The notes: generated from the sequence alone by a model not told the origin. DNA of 38,179 nucleotides from Propylenella binzhouense (GCF_009866965.1 NZ_SPKJ01000035.1:1-38179); one strand, 5' to 3'. Shown: positions 24,851 to 34,539, counted from the stretch's first letter. Made by a program: numbers and translations.

Positions 24851-26407
24851 TCAGGCCGGGCGGCCGTTCGCCTGGCGCCTTGCCCGCAGGTCGACCGGCC
24901 GGTCCGGAATCTCGATCTCGAACACGGCGCCGGCGCCGGGCCGCTCGACGAGCCGGATCTCGCCGCCATGGGCGCGCACGATCTCGGCCGCGATAGCGAG
25001 GCCGAGCCCGGTGCCGCCCGGCCGCGCGGAGCCGCGGAAGGCGCGGAAGAGCGCCGCCTTCGCCCGCTCGGGAACACCCGGCCCGGTGTCGCAGACGCGG
25101 AAGGTCACGACCCCGCCCTGGCGGGCGCCCTCCAGCCAGATCCGCCGGATCACGGCCGGATCGTCGCCCCCGTCGAGCGCGTCGAGCGCGTTCCGGCAGA
25201 GATTCATGACGACCCGGAAGAGCTGGTCCGGGTCGGCATCGACCGCAAGCTCCGGCTCGATCCTGTTTTCCCAGGCGATGCGCGGATGGCCGGCGAGCGC
25301 GAGCACGTCGGCGACGTCCTCGCCGAGGCGGCGGAGCGCCACGAGCTGCCGGCGCGGCGGCGCCTCGCGCGCCTGGCCGTAGGCGAGCACCGAGCGGGTA
25401 TAGCCGATGGCGCGGTCGAGGGCGGCGAGGATCTTCGGCGCGAAGCGCTTCACCAGCGGGTCGTCGACATCGCTCAGCCGGTCCGAGAAGAGCTGCGCCG
25501 AGGCGAGGATGTTGCGCAGGTCGTGATTGATCTTGGAGACGGCGAGGCCGAGATCGGCGAGGTGCCGCTGCTGGCTGAGCGTCTCCTTCAGCGCGCGCTG
25601 CATCGCGGCGAGCCGCTCCTCCGCGATGCCGATCTCGTCGCGCCGGCCCGACGGCGCGATCAGGCTCCCCGGATCCTCCGGGGCTCCGGAGAAGGCGAGC
25701 ATGCTCGCCGTCAGCCGCTCCATCGGGCGCACGATGATCGCCTTCAGCGCGAGATAGACGAGCGCCGCCGTGATCACCGAGATGGCGAGCGAGAGGAGCA
25801 GGATGTTGCGCGAATAATGCGCGAGCGCGGACCGCAGGGCCGCCTGCCGGATGACCACCTCGAAGCGCTCGGTCCCGGCGAGCGGGGGACCGTTGACGAG
25901 GATCATGCCGTCGCCGGGCGTGAGCAGCGCGCCGAAGGCGGCTTGCACGCTGTCGAGCGGCTTCAGCTCCGTCAGATCGTGGACGGCGGCGACCTCCTCC
26001 GGCATGTCGTGGGCCGAGATCAGCCACCGTTCGCCGCGCGTGCGCACCGCGATCGCCTCGATGCCGGCGGCCTGCAGCAGGTCCTCCTCGATTCCGGGCT
26101 TCAGCCCGGGATCGGCCGGCGCCGTCACCACCATGGCGATCAGCGCCGCGGTGTCGAGCTTCTCCTTCAGCCAGCTGTTGCGGAAGTTGGCGATCGAGGG
26201 AATGTAGATCAGCACCTCCGCCACCATCACGAAGAGGATGGTGAGGAGGAGCAGCTTGTTGCTGAGGCTGAGGAGCGCGGTCGCGCGCGCCGGCGGCGGG
26301 CCGGACCCAGGCCGCGCCGACGCGCCCTCCGTCGCGTGACGGCCGCTCTCCTCCGGCCCGGCGGCATTCATGGGTTCGTCCCTGCCCGTAGCCGCCCGAT
26401 TCAACAT
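24851..26407 (-). CDS. Sensor histidine kinase, orphan
   Basis: This 518-residue protein starts with an ATG at 26407 that shares an ATGA with the stop of the oxidoreductase gene, so it is translationally coupled. Two membrane helices (~50-71 and ~201-222) bracket a periplasmic sensor domain. A HAMP-like linker follows (~223-275). The phospho-acceptor is His295 in SKINHDLRNI. The ATPase domain has the N box (NLCRNALDALDGG), DTGPGVP and GGTGLGLAIA. No response regulator gene is adjacent. Coupling to a redox enzyme suggests it senses a redox or membrane condition. The Lys in SKINHDLRN gives the CheA-distant HDLRN subgroup often seen in alphaproteobacteria. Confidence 0.92.
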   Translation of the reverse strand: MLNRAATGRDEPMNAAGPEESGRHATEGASARPGSGPPPARATALLSLSNKLLLLTILFVMVAEVLIYIPSIANFRNSWLKEKLDTAALIAMVVTAPADPGLKPGIEEDLLQAAGIEAIAVRTRGERWLISAHDMPEEVAAVHDLTELKPLDSVQAAFGALLTPGDGMILVNGPPLAGTERFEVVIRQAALRSALAHYSRNILLLSLAISVITAALVYLALKAIIVRPMERLTASMLAFSGAPEDPGSLIAPSGRRDEIGIAEERLAAMQRALKETLSQQRHLADLGLAVSKINHDLRNILASAQLFSDRLSDVDDPLVKRFAPKILAALDRAIGYTRSVLAYGQAREAPPRRQLVALRRLGEDVADVLALAGHPRIAWENRIEPELAVDADPDQLFRVVMNLCRNALDALDGGDDPAVIRRIWLEGARQGGVVTFRVCDTGPGVPERAKAALFRAFRGSARPGGTGLGLAIAAEIVRAHGGEIRLVERPGAGAVFEIEIPDRPVDLRARRQANGRPA

Positions 26408-27852
26408 CAGCCGAGCCGCTTGAGCAAGCGGATGAGGCGACGGAGCACCGGGCTGCCGGCGAACGGGGCGTAGTAGGAGACGGCGGCCCGGCGCGCCGTC
26501 TCGCCGCGCGTCGGATAGGGCAGGACGAGCCCGGAGAGCGCCCGCACGCCGAGCCGCCCGGCAATTGCGAGCGCGTAGATCCCGGCGAGCTCGCTCGCGC
26601 TGCGGCCGACGATGCCGGCGCCGAGGATCCGGCCGCGCGGCCCGACCACCAGTTTCACGAGCCCCGTCGTGTCGCGCTCGGTCCAGGCCCGGTCGTTCTC
26701 GGAGAAGGGCCAGGAGAGGGTCGAGACGTTCGGAAATCTCGTCCGGGCCTGGTGCTCCGTAAGCCCGACCTGCACGAGCTCGGGATCGGTATAGGTCGCC
26801 CAGGGGAGGACGTCCGGATCGAGCCTGCCGCCGAACCGGAAGAGGATGGTGCGCAGGACCCGGTCCGCCTGATAGGCCGCCCAGTGCGTGAATTGCGGCC
26901 CGCCATTCACGTCCCCGATCGCGAAGACGCGCCGGTTGGAGGTGCGGAGCCGCGCATCGACGGCGATCCCGCGCGGCCCGTGGGCGATGCCGGCCGCGTC
27001 GAGGTCGAGCGCCGCGATGTCGGGCCGGCGGCCGACCGCGACCAGGAGATGGCTGCCCGCTTCCGCACGCGTCTCGCCGCCGCCTTCCACCGTGACGACG
27101 ACGCCGCCGCCGGCCCGCCGCGACACCGCCGTCGCGCGCGCGCCCTCGCGGATGACGACGCCCTCGGCGCGCAGCCTGGCGGTCACGATCGCGGCGAGCT
27201 CCGGGTCGTCGCGGGAGAGCGCCCGCTCCGCCTCGAGCACGACGACCTCCGAGCCGAGCCGGCGGAAGGCCTGGGCCATCTCGATGCCGATCGGACCGCC
27301 GCCGAGGACGACGAGCCGCGCCGGCAGGTCCTCGAGATCGAAGAGCGATTCGTTGGTGAGGTAGGAGACGTCGGAAAGGCCGGGGATCGGCGGCACCAAG
27401 GGTCTCGAGCCGGTCGCCACCACGAAGCGGCGGCCGCGGATCGAAAGATCGCCGACGCGGAGCGTCTCCGGATCGGCGAAGCGGGCCTCGCCGGCGACGA
27501 CCCGGACGCCGAGGCCGGTGAAGCGCGCGACGGAATCGTTCGGCGCGATGGCCTCGATCACCGAGCGGACATGGGCAGCGACGGGCGCAAGCGCCCCGGC
27601 CGTTCCGGGCGCGGGAGCCTCGAGCCGGGCGCCGATGCCGAATTCCGCCGCCTCGCGGACCGCCTGGGCGTGCCTCGCCGCGGCGATCAGGGCCTTGGAG
27701 GGTACGCAGCCGGTATTGAGGCAGTCGCCCCCCATCCGCCCCTTCTCGACGAGGACGACGCTCTCGCCGAAGGCGGCCGCCCCGGCCGCGACGCTGAGCC
27801 CGGCCGAGCCGGCGCCGATCACGCAGAGATCGGGGGCGAGCGTCTCAGACAT
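26407..27852 (-). CDS. FAD-dependent pyridine nucleotide-disulfide oxidoreductase, MerA-like
   Basis: This 481-residue protein has its start at 27852 (MSETLAPDLCVIGAGSAG), overlapping the upstream TVP38 gene by 8 bases. The FAD-binding GAGSAG is at 13-18, and the redox-active disulfide C44/C49 lies in GGDCLNTGCVPSK. The NAD(P)H site GGGPIGIE is in the middle, and the second FAD motif is VFAIGDVNG. The C-terminal dimer domain has YPTRGET where lipoamide dehydrogenase has HPTxxE, so the catalytic His is replaced by Tyr. This argues against a true lipoamide dehydrogenase. Enzymes of this type are often encoded with, or fused to, TVP38/TMEM64 proteins. The metal-binding N-terminal HMA domain and C-terminal Cys pair of mercuric reductase are absent. 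Substrate unknown. Confidence 0.88.
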   Translation of the reverse strand: MSETLAPDLCVIGAGSAGLSVAAGAAAFGESVVLVEKGRMGGDCLNTGCVPSKALIAAARHAQAVREAAEFGIGARLEAPAPGTAGALAPVAAHVRSVIEAIAPNDSVARFTGLGVRVVAGEARFADPETLRVGDLSIRGRRFVVATGSRPLVPPIPGLSDVSYLTNESLFDLEDLPARLVVLGGGPIGIEMAQAFRRLGSEVVVLEAERALSRDDPELAAIVTARLRAEGVVIREGARATAVSRRAGGGVVVTVEGGGETRAEAGSHLLVAVGRRPDIAALDLDAAGIAHGPRGIAVDARLRTSNRRVFAIGDVNGGPQFTHWAAYQADRVLRTILFRFGGRLDPDVLPWATYTDPELVQVGLTEHQARTRFPNVSTLSWPFSENDRAWTERDTTGLVKLVVGPRGRILGAGIVGRSASELAGIYALAIAGRLGVRALSGLVLPYPTRGETARRAAVSYYAPFAGSPVLRRLIRLLKRLG

Positions 27853-28600
27853 CGGCCGAGGCCGCGCGGTGCTCTTCCGCGCGGCGGTTCCGGACGCGCC
27901 GCAGGAGCGCCGGGACGAGGGCGAGGAGGGCGAGGAGGGCGAAGGCGGCGACGAGCTTCGGCGGAAGCAGCGGACCCCCGGCATCGACCAGGGCCTCCAG
28001 TCCCTCCCCGACATAGGCATAGGCGAAGGTGCCGGGCACGATGCCGAGCGCGGTGGCGGCGACGAAGGGCAGGAGCCGCATGCCGAAGAGCGCGGGGGCG
28101 AGATTGACGAGCCAGAACGGGAAGACCGGCGCGAGCCGCAGGAACAGGAGGTAGGAGAAGGCGTTGGCGGCGAAGCCTTCGCGCAGGCGCTGGAGGCGCG
28201 GTCCGCCGCTCGCCGCGAGCCAGGCGCCGAGCGAGGTGCGTGCGGCCAGGAAGAGGGTGGTCGCGCCGAGCGTCGCCGCCGCGACCGTGAGGAGCCCGCC
28301 ATAGAGCCAGCCGAAGGCGAAGCCGCCGAGCACGGTCATCAGCGAGGCGCCCGGAATCGAGATCGCGACGGCCGCGGCATAGGCGCCGACATAGGCGAGC
28401 GGGGCGAGCACGGGATGGCGATCGACGAAGGCGCCGAAGGCGCGCGCCTCCTCCGCCAGCACGTCGAGCTGCAGCCAGCGCTCGAGGCCGAGCGCATAAG
28501 CGAGCGCAAGGGCTGCGGCGAGCGCGAGGATCGGCAGGAAGCGCAGGAGCCCGCGGCGCGGCGCGCCCGCTCCGGTCTTCCCTTGCTCGCGGGTAGCCAT
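27845..28600 (-). CDS. TVP38/TMEM64 (DedA/VTT-type) membrane protein
   Basis: This 251-residue inner-membrane protein starts at 28600 after GGGGGAGACG. A first helix (~20-38) is followed by the VTT core: ISIPGASLMTVLGGFAFGWLYG, then RLAPVFPFWLVNLAPALFGM and ALGIVPGTFAYAYVG. The family is related to DedA and to scramblase-type proteins; its bacterial role is unclear. Overlap with the oxidoreductase gene implies a joint function. A Lys/Arg-rich tail (RRVRNRRAEEH) is cytoplasmic. Confidence 0.9.
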   Translation of the reverse strand: MATREQGKTGAGAPRRGLLRFLPILALAAALALAYALGLERWLQLDVLAEEARAFGAFVDRHPVLAPLAYVGAYAAAVAISIPGASLMTVLGGFAFGWLYGGLLTVAAATLGATTLFLAARTSLGAWLAASGGPRLQRLREGFAANAFSYLLFLRLAPVFPFWLVNLAPALFGMRLLPFVAATALGIVPGTFAYAYVGEGLEALVDAGGPLLPPKLVAAFALLALLALVPALLRRVRNRRAEEHRAASADV

Positions 28601-28694
28601 CGTCTCCCCCGGTTCTGCCGGCGGGGACGATGTATAGGCTTTCGCGCCCGGCGTAACCGGCCTCAAGCCGAATTGATGGGCCCCGGGAACCGCG

Positions 28695-29675
28695 TCACCG
28701 CCCCGTGACGCGCATTTGCGCGCGGCCGGGCAGGCGGAGCGCGACGGCACGGTAGACGGGCCGCATCAGGAGCGGACTGAGGAACATCGGGATCTGAAAG
28801 CAGCCGACGAGCACCATCAGCGGTTCCATCTGGTCGGCGGGAAGGGCGGCGAGGAAGAGCGCCATGTTGCGGCTGCCGGCGCAGACGCCGACGGCGCCGA
28901 CCTCGCGGAAGTCGGCCTGCGGCCGCACGAGGCCGTAGACCAGCGCGCCCGCGGCCTGCAGCCCGAAGCAGAGCGCGAAGGTGTAGAGGAGGTCGCCGAG
29001 AAGGGCGACGGGCGCGGCGAAAAGGGCCGGCTGGACGGCGTCCATCAGGCCGAGGATGAAGAAGGCGAGAAGAATGGCGGAGATCCCGCCGATCGCCTGG
29101 TCGGCCTCAGGGTCGAGCGTCTTCAGCCATTTCCGGCGCACGAGGACCGCGCCGCCGACCGAGACGAGGATGATGGCGGCGAGACGGAGCGTCGGGCCGA
29201 GAAGCTCGAGATCGCCGCTGCCGAGCGCGAGCCGGAGCGGCAGCGGCGAGGTGAGCGGCAGGAGAAGCGTGCCGGCGACGAGCAGCCGGAGCGCGAGCGC
29301 GCCGGAGAATCCGAGGAGCTGGGAGACGGGTGGCGTGCCGGTGGTCGCGCAGGCGGCGGCGATCATGACGAGATAGGTCGCCCGCGGCCCGCTCCAGCCG
29401 GCGAGCGCGACGAGCGCTGCCACCGCGACCGGAAGGACGAACTGCAGCGCCACGACGAGGAGCGCATCGTGGATGATCGTGGCCCGCGTCGGTGCCGCGC
29501 GGACCGGATCGACCCGCAGCGCGGCGAAGAAGAGCAGGCCGAAGACCAGCTCGGTGAAATGCGCGCGCGGGCCGCCCGCCGCCTGCGGCCAGAGCAGGCC
29601 GGCGGCGAGGCCGGCGATCAGCATCCACTGGCCCCGGGCGCCGACCAGCGCGAACAGGCGAACGATCATGCGCAT
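28695..29675 (-). CDS. BASS-type (bile acid:sodium symporter-like) transporter
   Basis: This 326-residue protein has ~9-10 hydrophobic helices. Its start is at 29675 with AGGAG 7 bases upstream. The motif VCAGSRNMALFLAALP near residue 260 matches the conserved GxxxRNxxL region of BASS/SBF-like sodium-coupled carriers. TTGTPPVSQLLG around residue 110 is the other crossover motif. The substrate cannot be told from sequence; organic anions are typical. It is separated from its neighbours by 94 and 132 bases, so it is probably its own unit. Confidence 0.75.
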   Translation of the reverse strand: MRMIVRLFALVGARGQWMLIAGLAAGLLWPQAAGGPRAHFTELVFGLLFFAALRVDPVRAAPTRATIIHDALLVVALQFVLPVAVAALVALAGWSGPRATYLVMIAAACATTGTPPVSQLLGFSGALALRLLVAGTLLLPLTSPLPLRLALGSGDLELLGPTLRLAAIILVSVGGAVLVRRKWLKTLDPEADQAIGGISAILLAFFILGLMDAVQPALFAAPVALLGDLLYTFALCFGLQAAGALVYGLVRPQADFREVGAVGVCAGSRNMALFLAALPADQMEPLMVLVGCFQIPMFLSPLLMRPVYRAVALRLPGRAQMRVTGR

Positions 29676-29807
29676 CGCCGCGCTCCTAGCGCGGATCGCC
29701 TTGCGCAGGAAGGACTTGGGCGCCGGGAGAAGGAGAGACGGGGCCGCCCGCCGGGGACGATGGGACCCGGCGGCCGGCCGGGCCCGGTGTCGACCGCAGC
29801 GGCGCGG

Positions 29808-30542
29808 TCACGCGCTCTTCAGCGCGTCCGTGCCGGTGACCTCCGCCGAAGGCTCCTCCGAGAGCCAGCGATAGGCGAGCGCGCCGAGGATCCCGCCCGC
29901 GATCGGGGCGAGCCAGAACAGCCAGAGCTGGGCAAGAGCCCAGCCGCCGACGAACAAGGCGGGGCCGGTCGACCGCGCGGGATTGACCGAGACGTTGGTG
30001 ACCGGGATTCCGATCAGGTGGATGAGGGTCAAGGCGAGGCCGATCGCGAGCGGCGCGAAGCCGGTCGGAGCCTTGCCGTGCGTCGCGCCCATGATGACGA
30101 ACAGGAACATGGCCGTCAGCACCAGTTCGGCCACGAGCGCATTGGGCAGGCCGTATTTTCCGGGCGAGTGCTCGCCATAGCCGTTCGCCGCCAGCCCGTT
30201 GACCGAGAGATCGAAGCCGGGCGCCCCGCCGGCAATGTAGGCGAGGAGGCCGGCGGCGACGATCGCGCCTGCGACCTGCGCGACGACATAGGGCAGGATC
30301 TGGCCGGCCGGAAAGCGCCCCGCGGCGGCGAGGCCGACCGTCACGGCGGGGTTGAGATGGCAGCCGGAGACGTGGCCGATCGCATAGGCCATGGTGACCA
30401 CGGTGAGGCCGAAGGCGAGCGAGACGCCGACGAGCCCGATGCCCACCTCGGGGAACCCCGCCGCGAGAACGGCGCTGCCGCATCCGCCGAAGGTGAGCCA
30501 GAACGTTCCGATTCCCTCCGCCACATATGCTCTCGTATTCAT
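29808..30542 (-). CDS. aqpZ: Aquaporin Z-type water channel
   Basis: This 244-residue protein starts at 30542 ([16 protein letters not shown]) behind GGAGGCAG. Both channel NPA boxes are present: HLNPAVT and [12 protein letters not shown]. Six membrane helices are evident. The selectivity filter residues fit a water-specific channel: Phe in [14 protein letters not shown] is not obvious, but His in [11 protein letters not shown] and Arg after the second NPA are present. It carries water across the inner membrane. It stands alone, with 67 bases to the gene at 30610 and 132 to the one at 29675. Confidence 0.92.
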   Translation of the reverse strand: MNTRAYVAEGIGTFWLTFGGCGSAVLAAGFPEVGIGLVGVSLAFGLTVVTMAYAIGHVSGCHLNPAVTVGLAAAGRFPAGQILPYVVAQVAGAIVAAGLLAYIAGGAPGFDLSVNGLAANGYGEHSPGKYGLPNALVAELVLTAMFLFVIMGATHGKAPTGFAPLAIGLALTLIHLIGIPVTNVSVNPARSTGPALFVGGWALAQLWLFWLAPIAGGILGALAYRWLSEEPSAEVTGTDALKSA

Positions 30543-30609
30543 CCGCTGCCTCCAGCCGACGCCGCCCGGGGGCGTCACTTTGCAGGCTAACCGAGTCGCC
30601 GCCGGCGGC

Positions 30610-31320
30610 CTAGGGTTCCGAGGCGTGCAATCTACCGAAGGCGGAACGACGGCGGCCGGGCCGGACGCCTCGGCCGGACGTCACGCCGGACGCGCCGCGG
30701 CGGCTCGCAAGCGCCGCGATCATTGCGGGGCCGCTCGCAAGCAGCACCCAGTCCTGCGGGATGGCGAGGAGGAAGGCGGCCGAGCCGCCGACAAGCGTCC
30801 AGAGCAGCGGGACGGCGAGGAGATGCGCGCCGACGCGCCCGGCCGTCAGCAGGAAGAGGCCGAGCGTGAAGAGGACGAGCGGGCAGGGCGTGATCCCGAA
30901 GGCGGGGACGGCCGGATAGCCCGGGCCGAGGAGGCGCCCGATCAGCGGATAGAGGAAGCCGGCATAGACGAGGAGCCCAGCGCCGAGGATGCCGGAGAGG
31001 CCGCCGCGTGGGGCGAAGAGCGGGCCGCCGCCGCGGACTGCCTCGCCGAGGAGGAGCAGCCCCTCCGCCGCGAAGAGGCCCGCGAAGACGTAGCCGGCCG
31101 GGCTCAGCTTGGCGAGGAACAGGCCGAGATAGACGATCCCGGTGAAGAGCCATTGCAGAGCGAGAAGGGCGAGGAGCGCGCGGCTGCGGGCGCGGCTCGG
31201 CCACAGCACGAGCGCGACGAGGAGCGGCGCGAGCATGAAGGCGGCCATTTCGGCCGGCCAGAAGATCCGGTTGTAGGCCGCGAAGACGGCGACGAACGCG
31301 TCGTGGCTGAACGGAAGCAT
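30610..31320 (-). CDS. DUF6064-type membrane protein
   Basis: This 236-residue protein has about seven hydrophobic helices. The start [17 protein letters not shown] at 31320 matches how this family begins; an in-frame ATG at 31329 adds three residues. Conserved-looking features are [12 protein letters not shown] near the start and [21 protein letters not shown] near the middle. The last ~35 residues are basic. The function of the family is unknown. Confidence 0.75.
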   Translation of the reverse strand: MLPFSHDAFVAVFAAYNRIFWPAEMAAFMLAPLLVALVLWPSRARSRALLALLALQWLFTGIVYLGLFLAKLSPAGYVFAGLFAAEGLLLLGEAVRGGGPLFAPRGGLSGILGAGLLVYAGFLYPLIGRLLGPGYPAVPAFGITPCPLVLFTLGLFLLTAGRVGAHLLAVPLLWTLVGGSAAFLLAIPQDWVLLASGPAMIAALASRRGASGVTSGRGVRPGRRRSAFGRLHASEP

Positions 31321-31415
31321 CCGGGACATCCCGTTTCGAACGTCCCGACATCTCGCACGCGGACCAGCGCCCCACCTTGATCGAAATCAGGGGTACGGCT
31401 CAGCAATTCCGCGCT

Positions 31416-32567
31416 TCAGCCCGGAAGCCGCGAAAGCTTCTCCTTCAGCCAGCGGAACGAGGCGGGCGCCCATTCCCGGTAATACTTGAACGCGCAATGG
31501 CCGGCATCGGCGTAGACGCGCGCCTCGCGCCCGGTGACGGGCCCGTGCTCCAGCATGAAATAGATGTTGCCGATCGGCGCGAGATGGTCGTGCTTGCCGT
31601 TGATCATCAGGATCGGCTGGGTGATGCGGTCGAGAATGCCGAGTTCGGAGAGCGCCCATTTCCGGAACAGCGCCGCCTCGGTCTCCGCCGACCATTCGGG
31701 GAACGAGGGCCCGCCGCCGGCCGGGCCGAAGACGAAGGCACGACGCCGGTTGCGCGCCTCCACGACGGCCGCCGTCTCCGCCTCCGAGAGCCGGTAGCCG
31801 AACGGATGGCCGGCGACGGCGACGACGGCGCGCACCATCTCCGGGTAGGTGCCGGCGAGCTGCATGACGGAATAGCCGCCGCGGCTGATGCCGAAGGCGC
31901 CGATCCGCCCGGCGTCGATCTCCGGCCGCGCGGCGAGCCAGTCGATCGCGGCGACCCAGGCCCGCACAGAATCCGGCTCCCAGGGAAACGGGTTCTCGCC
32001 GGTGCCGGGCGCATCCATCACGAGCGAGGCGAGGCCTTCCGAAAGCGCCATCTCGGCGGCCCAGCCGCGATCCTCCTTGAAGACGTCCGAGCCGCACATG
32101 ATGAGGACAGCCGGGACCGGCCGGTCGGAGCGCGGCGCGCGGAAATGGGCGCGGATCGACCGGCCGTCGCAGGCGACCTCGACGATTTCGAGCGGCGGGT
32201 CGAGGTGGCGCGAGGCCTTGCGGTAGGCGCGCGCGCAATCGGCGCTCGCCTCGGCCTTCAGCGGCGAGATCTCGCCGGGGAAGCGGGCGATGGCGTAATA
32301 GGTCTTCGCCTCGAGATATTCCTTGCGCGCGCCGGCGTGGTCGCCGGCCGCCTCGAGCCGGTCGCCCGCCTCCTCGTGCTGGCCGCCCGCCGCGCGCCAG
32401 AGCGGGACCCAGTCCTCCTCGGTCGTCGCCTCCAGCCGGCCGACCAGCGCCCTCAGCTCGCCGAGATCGTCGAACATCGAAAGCCAGCGGCGGTAGAAGC
32501 CGCCGTGCTGGACCTTGAAGGGGTCCTCGTCCGGCGCGAAGCCGGGTTCCTGTGGCTGGACGTTCAT
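31416..32567 (-). CDS. Alpha/beta hydrolase, FrsA / pseudooxynicotine-hydrolase-like
   Basis: This 383-residue protein starts at 32567 behind GGGAGGAAGCC, almost the same site as the DctP gene. A helical N-terminal domain (~1-125) precedes the hydrolase core. The nucleophile is Ser in FGISRGGYSVMQ (about residue 229). The acid is likely Asp in NGKHDHLAP and the His is in ADAGHCAFKYY. This is the layout of FrsA-like esterases and 2,6-dihydroxypseudooxynicotine hydrolase, which cut C-C or ester bonds. It follows the TRAP transporter genes by 70 bases on the same strand, so it probably processes what that transporter imports. Confidence 0.85.
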   Translation of the reverse strand: MNVQPQEPGFAPDEDPFKVQHGGFYRRWLSMFDDLGELRALVGRLEATTEEDWVPLWRAAGGQHEEAGDRLEAAGDHAGARKEYLEAKTYYAIARFPGEISPLKAEASADCARAYRKASRHLDPPLEIVEVACDGRSIRAHFRAPRSDRPVPAVLIMCGSDVFKEDRGWAAEMALSEGLASLVMDAPGTGENPFPWEPDSVRAWVAAIDWLAARPEIDAGRIGAFGISRGGYSVMQLAGTYPEMVRAVVAVAGHPFGYRLSEAETAAVVEARNRRRAFVFGPAGGGPSFPEWSAETEAALFRKWALSELGILDRITQPILMINGKHDHLAPIGNIYFMLEHGPVTGREARVYADAGHCAFKYYREWAPASFRWLKEKLSRLPG

Positions 32568-32637
32568 GGCTTCCTCCCGGCCGCAATCTCCGCCGCTGCC
32601 CGCCGGACGATCCGCTGCCGCGCCGGTCCCGTCAAGC

Positions 32638-33948
32638 TCAGGCCGGGGCGGCGCGCATGTAGTCCGGCAGCCAGGTGACGAGGCCCGGAAAGGCGATCAG
32701 GATGAAGACCATCGCGACCATGACGAGGAACATCGGCAGCGCCGCGGCGGCGATGTAGCCCATGTCGTGCCGCGTCATGCCCTGGAGCACGAAGAGGTTG
32801 AAGCCCACGGGCGGCGTGATCTGCGCCATCTCGACCACGACGACGACGAAGATGCCGAACCAGATCACGTCGATCCCGGCCTGCCGGATCATCGGCTCGA
32901 CGATCGCCATGGTGAGCACGACGGAGGAGATGCCGTCGAGAAAGCAGCCGACCACGATGTAGAAGACGAGGAGCGCCATCAGGAGCTCGAAGCGCGAGAG
33001 CTCGAGCGCGGCGATCGCGGCGGCCGCCGCGCGCGGCAGCCCCGTGAAGCCCATGGCGAGCGACAGGAAGGCCGAGCCGGCGAGGATGAGCGCGATCATG
33101 GCGGAGGTGCGCGTCGCCCCCATCAGGCTGGCGGCGAAGCGCTCCCAGTCGAGCGAGCGCTGCGCCGCCGCGAGCGCGAGTGCGCCGAGAACGCCGAAGG
33201 CCGCCGCCTCCGTTGCCGTCGCGATGCCGAGATAGATCGAGCCGATCACCACTAAAATGAGGCCGAGCACGGGAAGGAGGAAGCGGCTCGCCGCCAGCTT
33301 CTCGCGGAAGCCCGTGCGCGGCTCCGGCGGCGGCAGCTCCGCCGGCCGCATCAGCGACCAGGCGATCACGTAGGCGGCGAAGAGGAGCGCGAGGACGAGC
33401 CCCGGCACGATGCCGGCGATGAAGAGCTTCGAGATCGATTCGTTGATCGTCACCCCGTAGACGATGAGGGTGAGCGAGGGCGGGATCATCAGGCCGAGCG
33501 TGGCGGCGCCGGCGAGCGTCCCGATCGTCATCCGCTCCGGATAGGCGCGCCGGCGGAGTTCCGGGATGGTCATGCGCCCGACCGTCGCAAGCGTTGCGGC
33601 CGAGGAGCCGGAAACGGCGGCGAAGAGCGTGCATCCGGCGATGTTGGTGTGCAGCAGCCGGCCCGGCAGCGGCGCCACCCAGGGGGCGAGCCCGCGGAAC
33701 ATGTCCTCGGAGAGACGGGTGCGGTAGAGGATCTCGCCCATCCAGATGAAGAGCGGCAGCGCGGTCAGCGACCACGAGGAGGAGGCCGTCCAGATCGTGG
33801 TGATCATGGCGTCGCCGGCCGGCCGGCTGGTGAAGAGGATCATGCCGGCATAAGCGACGCCGAGGAGCGCGAGACCGACCCAGACTCCGGAGGCGAGCAG
33901 GAAGAAGAGGATCGCGACGAAAAGGAGCGTGAGCTCGAACTCGTGCAT
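32638..33948 (-). CDS. dctM: TRAP transporter large permease DctM
   Basis: This 436-residue protein has ~12 membrane helices. Signature segments are FAAVSGSSAATLATVG, MIPPSLTLIVYGV and AQITPPVGFNLFVLQG, diagnostic for the DctM/TRAP large subunit. It forms the ion-coupled channel with DctQ. Its start (33948, MHEFELTL) is 5 bases past the DctQ stop, so the genes are coupled. The substrate is unknown, probably an organic acid. Confidence 0.95.
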   Translation of the reverse strand: MHEFELTLLFVAILFFLLASGVWVGLALLGVAYAGMILFTSRPAGDAMITTIWTASSSWSLTALPLFIWMGEILYRTRLSEDMFRGLAPWVAPLPGRLLHTNIAGCTLFAAVSGSSAATLATVGRMTIPELRRRAYPERMTIGTLAGAATLGLMIPPSLTLIVYGVTINESISKLFIAGIVPGLVLALLFAAYVIAWSLMRPAELPPPEPRTGFREKLAASRFLLPVLGLILVVIGSIYLGIATATEAAAFGVLGALALAAAQRSLDWERFAASLMGATRTSAMIALILAGSAFLSLAMGFTGLPRAAAAAIAALELSRFELLMALLVFYIVVGCFLDGISSVVLTMAIVEPMIRQAGIDVIWFGIFVVVVVEMAQITPPVGFNLFVLQGMTRHDMGYIAAAALPMFLVMVAMVFILIAFPGLVTWLPDYMRAAPA

Positions 33949-33953
33949 TCCGG

Positions 33954-34529
33954 CTACTCCCCCTGCGCCTCGTCGAGCGTATCGGCGCGGATGCCGGACT
34001 CCCCGGTCGCGGCCAGCCGGACCAGATGGTCCAGGAAGCAGATGCCGAGGAGCACCGCGCCCGCCGCCATGGCGAGCTGCGGGATCCAGAGCGGCGTCGC
34101 GTCCTGACCCTGGCTGACGTCGCCGAAGCGGTAGGACCAGCGGACCGCTTTGACCGCGTACCACGCGAAGTAGAAGGAGAGACCGGTCCCGACCGCGAAG
34201 CACCAGAGCTCGGCGAAGAAGCGGAAGCGGCCGAGCCGCGCCAGGACGAGGCTGACCCGGATATGGACGCCGCGGTCGAACGCGTGCGCGAAGGCGAGGA
34301 AGGAGGCCGCCGCCATCGCGTAGCCGGCATATTCCCCGGAGCCTGGAAAGCGGATGCCGGTCCAGCGGGCCGCCATCTGGAGGAAGACGACGACGAGGAT
34401 GCCGACCAGCGCGACGGCACCGGCCACCCCGCCGGCGAGATAGAGTGCGTCGAGCGCCCCGCGCAGCCTGCGGGCGAACCGGGGGAGCCCGCCCTCCTTG
34501 TTCACCGGCGCGGCCGGCGGAGCCGCCAT
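33954..34529 (-). CDS. dctQ: TRAP transporter small permease DctQ
   Basis: This 191-residue protein has four hydrophobic segments and the motif SGEYAGYAMAAASFLAFAHAF followed by RVSLVLARL, typical of DctQ. It pairs with DctM in the membrane. It starts 10 bases after the DctP stop. The N-terminal ~35 residues are cytoplasmic and basic. Confidence 0.9.
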   Translation of the reverse strand: MAAPPAAPVNKEGGLPRFARRLRGALDALYLAGGVAGAVALVGILVVVFLQMAARWTGIRFPGSGEYAGYAMAAASFLAFAHAFDRGVHIRVSLVLARLGRFRFFAELWCFAVGTGLSFYFAWYAVKAVRWSYRFGDVSQGQDATPLWIPQLAMAAGAVLLGICFLDHLVRLAATGESGIRADTLDEAQGE

Positions 34530-34539
34530 CGTGGCCGGC

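Noticed and set aside
24755-26473. 572-codon plus-strand open frame opposite the histidine kinase
   Set aside because: The kinase on the other strand has all H, N and G boxes; the plus-strand frame is a composition artefact.
26407-27852. Lipoamide dehydrogenase of a 2-oxoacid dehydrogenase complex
   Set aside because: The catalytic His of the C-terminal HPTxxE motif is Tyr, and no dehydrogenase complex genes are adjacent.
28716-30590. 624-codon plus-strand open frame opposite the transporter and aquaporin genes
   Set aside because: It spans several well-supported minus-strand genes and is composed mainly of Arg, Glu, Gly and Asp, typical of a shadow frame.
31377-32678. 433-codon plus-strand open frame opposite the alpha/beta hydrolase
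   Set aside because: The minus strand carries the GISRGGY nucleophile motif and the other catalytic residues; the plus-strand product has no recognisable domain.
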